Origin: JANXMY01 sp964251675
GTDB lineage: Bacteria > Armatimonadota > Armatimonadia > Armatimonadales > Capsulimonadaceae
Length of the DNA stretch: 64,000 bases
Assembly (NCBI GenBank): GCA_964251675.1
Contig: CAXUKS010000006.1
Location: 62,001 to 126,000, forward strand
Direction of reading: 5' to 3'
Numbering within the stretch: position 1 is the first letter of the stretch; every line of letters starts with the position of its first letter. The position numbers were made by a program, and so were the translations under genes. Under the pieces are notes generated by a model. It worked only from the letters and a program-made list of their open reading frames with translations, made no database searches and was not told the origin of the DNA. Shown in pieces: positions 58,794 to 64,000 of the stretch.

Positions 58794-59035
58794 TAGACGC
58801 AATCGAAAGCATTCCCGGCGTCTGCGGCGGCGAGCCGTGCATCGTGCGGTCTCGCTTGCCGGTCTGGCTGCTGGAATAGGCCCGCCGCCTCGGCACAAGC
58901 GAAGCGGAACTGCTGCAAGCCTACCCGACACTGCACGCACAGGATTTAGCGAACGCCTGGGGATACGTGCGGGCGCATCCCGAAGAAATTGAGCGGCAAA
59001 TTCAGGAAAACGAGTCAGACAACATTTCCAGTTAG
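58790..59035 (+). pseudogene. DUF433 antitoxin-like gene with an in-frame TAG
   Basis: From a TTG at 58790 the frame reads DAIESIPGVCGGEPCIVRSR, then LPVWLLE, a TAG stop at 58877-58879, and continues ARRLGTSEAELLQAYPTL, DLANAWGYVRAHPEEIE to a second TAG at 59033. Both halves match DUF433 proteins, where the stop position usually holds Gln or similar, so one C-to-T change (CAG to TAG) explains it. DUF433 proteins are often antitoxins of PIN-like toxins; no toxin gene follows. The frame is otherwise intact, so the loss is recent. Confidence 0.75.
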
Positions 59036-59075
59036 TTTTGCCCATAATATGAGGCGTACAAGAAAGGCACACACT

Positions 59076-59363
59076 ATGACTGTTACTCTTGATCCTGCAC
59101 CCAATTCCGAAGAGTTGCTTTCTGACCTTGCTGGGCCAAACGGACAGCACAAGGAAGAAATAGCATCCTCTCTGCTTGCGGGGGCATTGGAACGGGCAGC
59201 CCACGAGTGCGAGGTAGAGGCTATCCTAATGGGACTGGAAGACAGCATGGCGGGACGGGTAACGCCACTGGCTGATTGGGAGGCAAGGTTTAGGAGTAAG
59301 CACCATATTCGTGGCGATGTGGAGCCGATGACGGACTTGGAGGCTGAGAGCCTGTCATTCTGA
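59076..59363 (+). CDS. Small acidic protein, antitoxin-like orphan
   Basis: The product has 95 residues from the ATG at 59076 (AAGAAAGG upstream). It has no membrane segment. The part EAILMGLEDSMAGRVTPLADWEARFRSKH resembles the C-terminal half of ParD/Phd-type antitoxins, which often read G-x-x-D-x-x-x-GR-x-x-PL-x-x-x. No toxin gene follows; the next gene codes for a small membrane protein. The call is tentative. Confidence 0.45.
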   Translation: MTVTLDPAPNSEELLSDLAGPNGQHKEEIASSLLAGALERAAHECEVEAILMGLEDSMAGRVTPLADWEARFRSKHHIRGDVEPMTDLEAESLSF

Positions 59364-59379
59364 AAGCAGAAAAACCCTG

Positions 59380-59628
59380 ATGAACAAACGGCAATGGCTA
59401 ATACTCGGTTTGGGAAGCACAGCGGCAGTGCTGACGGTTGTACTGGCGATTGCGAGTGACCCCATGCCCTACGCTCTCGATGGGCCAACCGTGGAAACCA
59501 GCCCCGGTCATTACTCGCAGAGCTTTACGAAAGTGATTGCGTTGCCAACTTGGGCCGCTCTTTCGGCAGTCGGCTTCATGGTGCTGACCGGGGCGCTGGT
59601 TTATAAATCCCGGAATGTGGACGGTTAA
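59380..59628 (+). CDS. Small membrane protein
   Basis: The product has 82 residues with two membrane helices (WLILGLGSTAAVLTVVLAIA and LPTWAALSAVGFMVLTGALVY). No family is recognised. It overlaps the start of corA by 14 bases, so the two are probably translated together. Confidence 0.55.
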   Translation: MNKRQWLILGLGSTAAVLTVVLAIASDPMPYALDGPTVETSPGHYSQSFTKVIALPTWAALSAVGFMVLTGALVYKSRNVDG

Positions 59629-60727
59629 TCAAGGAGGCTGGGCGGCATTGCTCAAATCTCAATACTTTGGCGGGGACGGACAGGCGGCGGCGGATGTGCC
59701 GACTGAGAACATTGACACGCAGATTAAAAACCGGGAAGACGGCGGGGTGCTGTGGCTGGATATTGTGGACCCGGCAGACCAGGATTTTGAGATGCTGGCC
59801 TCCGAGTTCGGCTTTCATCCGCTGGCGATTGAGGACTTGCAGCAGCGGGACCAGCGGCCCAAAGTGGTGGAATATGGCGACTATTTGTTTGTCGTCGCCC
59901 ACGAATGGCGGCCCTCGCCGGAGCGGGCAGACCTGTCCAAGCCCTGCGTGGAACGCTGTACCGAGCTGCATATTTTTGTGGGGCCAAATTATTTAGTCTC
60001 TCTGCACGACGGCGATTCCGAAGCCATGAAGACGGCCCGCAAGCGCTGGGAGACCAACCGGGATATGCGGCGGCAGGGACCGTACTTTCTGCTGTACCTG
60101 ATACTGGACTCGCTGGTGGATGACTACTACCCGGCGCTGGATGCTTACGACGAGCGCACGGACAAGCTGGAAGAGATAATTCTTAAGCCGCTGACGCAGG
60201 AGTTTCACCTGTTCGGGCCGCAGGCCACGGAAACGGACGAAGTGGCGGCCAATCCGCTGGAAAGCATTCTGGACCTGCGCCGGGAGCTGCTGGAAATGCG
60301 CCGCTACGTCGCCCCCCTGCGCGATGCCGTCAATGTGCTGCTGCGGCGCGTGGAGTCGGTGGAAGACGACGACAGCGCCGCCCCGCGCCGCCGCGACCGG
60401 GCGCGGGCACTGTTTGCCTATTTTCAAGATGTGTACGACCACACGATCCGCGTGGTGGACACGATTGACACCTACCGCGATTTGATGTCGGGCACGCTGG
60501 ACGCGCATCTGGCCGTCGCCTCCAACCGGCTGAATGAGATTGTCAAGGTGCTGACGTCGGCGTCTATCATTTTGATGACCTGGGCCACGATCAGCGGCGT
60601 GTACGGCATGAATTTTACCGATATGCCCGAGCTGCACTGGCGTTACGGCTACCCGTATGCGCTGGGCCTGATGGCCGGGCTGGGCATCCTTGAGGCGGCA
60701 TACTTCAAGCGGCGCAAATGGCTGTAG
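59615..60727 (+). CDS. corA: CorA-like Mg2+/Co2+ transporter
   Basis: The product has 370 residues. A long cytoplasmic domain (1-305) with WLDIVDPADQDFEMLASEFG and HPLAIEDLQQRDQRPKVVEY ends in two membrane helices. The signature GMN is in SGVYGMNFTDMPELHW. It forms a pentameric channel for Mg2+ or a related divalent ion. The start at 59615 overlaps the preceding gene; a TTG at 59648 would also be possible. A stem (60738-60752) lies 10 bases after its end. Confidence 0.92.
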   Translation: MWTVNQGGWAALLKSQYFGGDGQAAADVPTENIDTQIKNREDGGVLWLDIVDPADQDFEMLASEFGFHPLAIEDLQQRDQRPKVVEYGDYLFVVAHEWRPSPERADLSKPCVERCTELHIFVGPNYLVSLHDGDSEAMKTARKRWETNRDMRRQGPYFLLYLILDSLVDDYYPALDAYDERTDKLEEIILKPLTQEFHLFGPQATETDEVAANPLESILDLRRELLEMRRYVAPLRDAVNVLLRRVESVEDDDSAAPRRRDRARALFAYFQDVYDHTIRVVDTIDTYRDLMSGTLDAHLAVASNRLNEIVKVLTSASIILMTWATISGVYGMNFTDMPELHWRYGYPYALGLMAGLGILEAAYFKRRKWL

Positions 60728-60737
60728 ATGGAAAATT

Positions 60738-60752
60738 GGCACTGGAAGTGCC
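60738..60752 (+). terminator. Short terminator after corA
   Basis: A 6-bp stem GGCACT/AGTGCC with loop GGA is followed by GGTTTCTTTTCTT, a T-rich run. Confidence 0.6.
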
Positions 60753-60779
60753 GGTTTCTTTTCTTCAAACAGTATCGGG

Positions 60780-60785
60780 TACACT
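60780..60785 (+). promoter_or_regulatory. -10 box for leaderless Ca2+/H+ antiporter gene
   Basis: CGGGTACACT: the hexamer TACACT ends 6 bases before the ATG at 60792, with no space for a ribosome-binding site. Confidence 0.55.
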
Positions 60786-60791
60786 CACCCC

Positions 60792-61883
60792 ATGATGTCT
60801 TTGCTTCGCTGGTTTCGCGGCCTCAACGCGCTTTTGATTTTCCTTCCCATCTCCGTCGTCCTGCATTACCAGCACGGAGTCAATCCGCTTTGGGTGTTTG
60901 TGGCGGCGGCGCTGGCGATTGTGCCGCTGGCCGGGCTGATGGGACAGGCCACGGAAGAACTTGCCAAGCATCTGGGCGCGTCCTGGGGCGGGCTGCTGAA
61001 TGCGACGTTTGGGAACGCGACCGAGCTGATTATTGGCCTGTTTGCGCTGCATGAAGGGCAGATCGGCCTGCTGCGGGCCTCCATTGTCGGCTCTATCATT
61101 GGAAACCTGATGCTGGTGCTGGGGATCAGCATTCTGGCGGGCGGCCTGAAGCACAAAATGCAGACGTTCAACCAGGATCAGGCGCAGTCTCATTCCATTA
61201 ACTTACTGGTGGCTGTAGTCTCTCTCACTCTTCCGGCTATATTTGCCCTTCATTACAATCAGCTCAATAGTCCTGCGAACCTAGATGTAGAGCATCTTTC
61301 GCTCTGGGTTTCCGGCATTCTTCTGGTCGTCTATGTGGCGTCCCTCTTTTTCTCGCTGAAAACCCACGAAGCTCTGTTCCGGGACTGCGAGGCCGAAGCG
61401 CAAGAAGAGCCGCCGACCTGGGATAAGCGGACGGCATTCGCCGTGCTGGCGGCGGCCACGGCGCTGATTGCGGTGGAAAGCGAGTTTTTGGTGTCCAGCG
61501 TGCAGGGAGCGGCGAAAGGGCTGGGCGTCAACGAAGTCTTCATCGGCGTCGTGATTGTGGCGATCATCGGCAATGCTGCCGAGCATTCCACGGCGGTCTG
61601 GATGGCAATGAAGAACAAAATGGACATCACGATGAACATTGCCATCGGGTCATCCACACAGATCGCCATGTTTGTTGCACCCGTGCTGGTTTTTGCCAGC
61701 CTTCTGCTAGGTCATCCCATGACCTATATCTTCACGGTTCCCGAGTTATCCGCCATCACTGTCAGCGTCTTAATCACGGCATTTATTGCAGGCGACGGCA
61801 AGTGTCACTGGCTGGAAGGGGCGCAGCTTCTGGCGGTGTATGCGATTATCGCGCTGGCATTTTTCTATCTGCCGCCGGGCTGA
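60792..61883 (+). CDS. cax: Ca2+/H+ antiporter (CaCA superfamily, CAX type)
   Basis: The product has 363 residues from the ATG at 60792 and about eleven membrane helices. The two inverted alpha repeats carry the ion-binding motifs: GNATELIIGLFALHEGQIG in the first half and GNAAEHSTAVWMAMKNKMD in the second. An acidic segment (DCEAEAQEEPPTWDKR, about 198-213) separates the halves. It exports Ca2+ in exchange for protons. It lies directly after corA, so this is a small cation transport locus. Confidence 0.92.
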   Translation: MMSLLRWFRGLNALLIFLPISVVLHYQHGVNPLWVFVAAALAIVPLAGLMGQATEELAKHLGASWGGLLNATFGNATELIIGLFALHEGQIGLLRASIVGSIIGNLMLVLGISILAGGLKHKMQTFNQDQAQSHSINLLVAVVSLTLPAIFALHYNQLNSPANLDVEHLSLWVSGILLVVYVASLFFSLKTHEALFRDCEAEAQEEPPTWDKRTAFAVLAAATALIAVESEFLVSSVQGAAKGLGVNEVFIGVVIVAIIGNAAEHSTAVWMAMKNKMDITMNIAIGSSTQIAMFVAPVLVFASLLLGHPMTYIFTVPELSAITVSVLITAFIAGDGKCHWLEGAQLLAVYAIIALAFFYLPPG

Positions 61884-61947
61884 TCTGCTGCCAAGTTGTT
61901 ACAACCACAAACGCGCCGGGTACAACAGTGGCAGGAGAACTCCCGCC

Positions 61948-62433
61948 ATGAAACGATCCTCGTTTGCCGCCCTTCTTGCCGTCTTTGCGACCGGCCTGCT
62001 GACTGCACCGCTTGCTACCGGGGCGCAGGCCCCCGCCGTCAAAGTGCGGGCGGCCAAAGCCGCCGAGCGGGCTTCCGCGATTGCTTCCATTCAGGGGCAG
62101 CTTAAAGCCTTTGACCGGAACGACTATAAAACTGCGATTACGTTCCAGAGCGCCGGTCTGCGCCGCAATTTCGCCTCGCCCGGCGAGTTCCAGGCGATGA
62201 TCACGCAGGCTTATCCCCAGTTCGCCCATTCCAAAAGCATCACGTTTGGCCCGGCCCGGTGCGACCCGGCGGGCCTTCATCTGACTCTGCCTGCGACTGT
62301 AACAGGAAAAGACGGCGTCACCGTACACGCGCTGTACCTGCTGGTACGCGAGGGAAAAGCATACCGTGTGGAAGGTGTCGGGGGCGGAATGCGGGCATTG
62401 CCGCAGAGCAACACCCCGGATGCGTATATTTAG
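61948..62433 (+). CDS. Exported DUF4864-like protein
   Basis: The product has 161 residues from the ATG at 61948 (GGAGAA upstream), with signal peptide MKRSSFAALLAVFATGLLTAPLATGAQA. The mature part matches the DUF4864 pattern: IASIQGQLKAFDRNDYKTAITFQSAGLRRNF, then FQAMITQAYPQF, and ends VREGKAYRVEGVGG. The fold is expected to be NTF2-like. Its function is unknown. A box GGGTACAAC (61918-61926) is 21 bases before the start. Confidence 0.72.
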   Translation: MKRSSFAALLAVFATGLLTAPLATGAQAPAVKVRAAKAAERASAIASIQGQLKAFDRNDYKTAITFQSAGLRRNFASPGEFQAMITQAYPQFAHSKSITFGPARCDPAGLHLTLPATVTGKDGVTVHALYLLVREGKAYRVEGVGGGMRALPQSNTPDAYI

Positions 62434-62450
62434 TGCGCTGAGTTTCAGGT

Positions 62451-62483
62451 CTTAATCTTTTCTTAACACGCAGGCCGTATACT
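62451..62483 (+). promoter_or_regulatory. PHO-box-like direct repeat and -10 box before pstS
   Basis: CTTAATCT (62451-62458) and CTTAACAC (62462-62469) repeat with an 11-base period, matching the PyTTAAPyPy(T/A) type of PHO box described in cyanobacteria. TATACT (62478-62483) follows 8 bases later and no -35 is seen. This is the expected layout of a promoter activated by a PhoB-type regulator in phosphate shortage. Confidence 0.5.
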
Positions 62484-62523
62484 TGTCTTTCTGAAATTGT
62501 GAAATGCAAACAGAGGAGACACA

Positions 62524-63564
62524 ATGAACCGAAGAACGATGAGCGGCCTGGCGGTTGCCGCAGGGCTGGCCCTGCTGGGGACGGGATGCGGCAAGCAGAG
62601 CGGAGAGACAGGCAGTGGCGCGACATCGTCGTCCTCCACGGCCACCAGTCTGAACGGCGCGGGGGCGACGTTCCCGCAGCCGCTGTATCAAAAGTGGTTC
62701 CAGGAGTACGACAAGAAAACGGGCGTTGCCATCAATTACCAGGCGATTGGCTCGGGCGGCGGCATCAAAAATATCACAGCCAAAGCGGTTGACTTCGGCG
62801 CCTCGGATGCGCCCATGAACGACGAAGAGATGAAAGCCGCGCCGGAAGTGCTGCATATCCCCACCGTCGCCGGTGCGGTCTGCGTCGCTTACAACGTTCC
62901 CGGCGTGCCCGAGCATCTGCACCTGAGCGGCGACGTAATCGCTAAAATTTTCCTGGGCCAGATTACCAAATGGAATGACCCGGCGATTGCGGCTTTGAAC
63001 GCGGGCAAGACCCTTCCGGCCACCGGCATTATCCCCTGCCACCGGTCAGACGGCTCCGGGACCACCAATATTTTCACCACTTATTTGAGTCAGGTCAGCC
63101 CGGCATGGCAGAGCGGTGTTGGGGGAGGCAAATCGGTAAAGTGGCCGAATGGTCAGGGCGGCAAGGGCAATGCGGGCGTGGCGCAGCTCCTCAAGCAGAA
63201 CGATGGCAGTGTCGGCTATGTGGAGCTGGCATATGCCGAGACCAACAAAATCTCTTACGCCGATGTCCAGAATGCCAAAGGCAGCTTCATTGCTCCTTCG
63301 GTCGCTTCGGCCACGGCGGCGGCACAGGGGGTGACCCTGCCACCGGACTTCCGCAAAGTGATTACCAACACCGACGACCCGCAGGGCTACCCCATCACTG
63401 GGTTCACGTTTCTGCTGGTTCGCCCGGACGCCAAACCTGAGCTGAAAGGCTTTCTGAAGTGGGCACTGACCGATGGTCAGGCAGACGCGGCGGCGCTGTA
63501 TTATGCCCCTCTGCCCGCCGATGTTCAGAAGAAAGCTCTGGCGGCGGTCGATGGCTTAAAGTAG
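62524..63564 (+). CDS. pstS: Phosphate ABC transporter substrate-binding lipoprotein
   Basis: The product has 346 residues. The signal ends in a lipobox-like LALLGTGC. The phosphate-binding landmarks are LNGAGATFPQPLYQKWFQEY, GSGGGIKNITAKAVDFGASDAPM and CHRSDGSGTTNIFTTYLSQV. It captures phosphate outside the membrane for the PstCAB importer. The permease genes do not follow within the window; the next genes are unrelated. GAGGAGA precedes the start. Confidence 0.95.
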   Translation: MNRRTMSGLAVAAGLALLGTGCGKQSGETGSGATSSSSTATSLNGAGATFPQPLYQKWFQEYDKKTGVAINYQAIGSGGGIKNITAKAVDFGASDAPMNDEEMKAAPEVLHIPTVAGAVCVAYNVPGVPEHLHLSGDVIAKIFLGQITKWNDPAIAALNAGKTLPATGIIPCHRSDGSGTTNIFTTYLSQVSPAWQSGVGGGKSVKWPNGQGGKGNAGVAQLLKQNDGSVGYVELAYAETNKISYADVQNAKGSFIAPSVASATAAAQGVTLPPDFRKVITNTDDPQGYPITGFTFLLVRPDAKPELKGFLKWALTDGQADAAALYYAPLPADVQKKALAAVDGLK

Positions 63565-63582
63565 AGCGCACGCAAAAAGGGC

Positions 63583-63609
63583 AAAATCGGGGTATAACAA
63601 ACCGATTTT
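63583..63609 (+). terminator. Hairpin after pstS
   Basis: An 8-bp stem AAAATCGG/CCGATTTT encloses an 11-base loop. The loop holds GGTATAAC, a possible -10 for the next small gene, so terminator and promoter overlap. Confidence 0.55.
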
Positions 63610-63635
63610 GTCCCACAGGCTCATTGGAGAACCTT

Positions 63636-63794
63636 ATGCACACCCCCCCACAGACCTCCGCTGACATGGATGCCGCCGCGCCTTCGGCGGACTACATCCA
63701 GGCAGTTTCGCAGTTTCTGGACACAGATCCCAGCGATCTGCTGCTGGAGCTTGGCTACTACAGCCGAGAGGCAGAGAGCGAGTCCAGCGAGTAG
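63636..63794 (+). CDS. Small acidic protein (tentative)
   Basis: The product would have 52 residues from the ATG at 63636 (GGAGAA upstream). It is acidic, with a helix DYIQAVSQFLDTDPSDLLLELGYY. There is a good ribosome site and a possible promoter. The last 37 bases overlap the end of the convergent GGDEF gene. No family is recognised. Confidence 0.4.
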   Translation: MHTPPQTSADMDAAAPSADYIQAVSQFLDTDPSDLLLELGYYSREAESESSE

Positions 63795-64000
63795 GAGCTG
63801 ACCAGATCAGCGTGTTCAGGGGCCGCGACCTGGTTGCGGCCCTCCGACTTCGCCTGATACAGCAGCCGATCCGCGTCAGTCAGCAGGCTGACGCCGTCCT
63901 GGTGCCTCGGAAGCAGTGAGGCGACACCAAGCGACGCCGTCACGGCCCGGTGCTGCCAGGCGGCCTTTTCCAGCGCCACCCGGCACCGCTCGGCAATTTC
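63758..64000 (-). CDS. GGDEF diguanylate cyclase, C-terminal end
   Basis: Only the last 80 residues are in the window; the frame is open to the edge. The segment VTASLGVASLLPRHQDGVSLLTDADRLLYQAKSEGRNQV is the end of a GGDEF domain (usual S-x-G-x-A then ADxALYxAKxxGRNxV). The GGDEF signature itself lies outside. It would make c-di-GMP, the molecule broken down by the HD-GYP protein encoded at 4712. Confidence 0.85.
   Translation of the reverse strand, partial: EIAERCRVALEKAAWQHRAVTASLGVASLLPRHQDGVSLLTDADRLLYQAKSEGRNQVAAPEHADLVSSYSLDSLSASRL

Overview
The window is a GC-rich bacterial chromosome segment (about 60-65% G+C by eye) with dense coding on both strands. No rRNA, tRNA, CRISPR array, intact insertion sequence or prophage was seen. 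The gene content suggests a free-living bacterium from a less-studied terrestrial phylum. Armatimonadota is my best guess, inferred from the mix of GH127 arabinofuranosidase, GxGYxYP protein, HAF-repeat proteins, VanW protein, KGG/YtxH stress proteins and DUF4349 anti-sigma factor. No marker gene here proves it.

Layout. 1-7.1 kb: end of a DUF2231 membrane protein, a cytochrome c, zwf, a 2Fe-2S ferredoxin, an SMI1/KNR4-like protein, a histone-deacetylase-like amidohydrolase and a PAS-PAS-PAS-GAF-HD-GYP signalling protein. 7.2-13.4 kb (minus): exported GH127 enzyme, exported GxGYxYP protein and exported ankyrin protein. 13.6-19.9 kb: SpoIIE-type phosphatase, then an unusual operon of BlaI repressor, BlaR1-like M56 protease fused to HAF repeats, and two more HAF-repeat proteins, divergent from a VanW protein. 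20-25.4 kb: ligA, acyltransferase, hflX and a TPR membrane protein. 25.4-26.3 kb: a decayed SigJ-type sigma factor and a long inverted repeat. 26.3-31.8 kb: heptose kinase and nucleotidyltransferase, ridA, three stress or envelope small proteins, rdgB and rph. 32-39 kb: murI, a GerMN lipoprotein, an AMIN amidase, a small unknown gene pair and polA. 39-46 kb: ECF sigma with DUF4349 anti-sigma, and a sulfate ABC transporter with two tandem binding proteins. 46-50.7 kb: pepF, a HEPN-like two-gene module, an RsbW-like kinase and a cation efflux pump. 50.7-58.5 kb: an exopolysaccharide cluster (44-aa membrane protein, GT2, BY-kinase-like ATPase, Wzz-like protein, sugar transferase), a Ser/Thr kinase fused to a TonB C-terminal domain, and galE. 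58.5-64 kb: remnant or orphan antitoxin-like genes, corA, a Ca2+/H+ antiporter, a DUF4864 protein, pstS with a PHO-box-like repeat, and the end of a GGDEF protein.

Two genome-wide features recur. First, at least seven long inverted repeats (arms of 22-67 bp, one perfect over 67 bp) sit between genes, often touching a stop codon, and a related short palindromic element is translated inside rdgB. Second, many genes have a G-rich extended -10 box (GGGTATAMT-like), and for six genes this box lies only 5-9 nt before the start codon, which points to leaderless mRNAs.

The best candidate for an undescribed system is the blaI / M56-HAF / HAF / HAF operon (14.4-18.8 kb). It looks like a BlaR1-type signalling protease whose beta-lactam sensor domain is replaced by an extracellular HAF-repeat domain.
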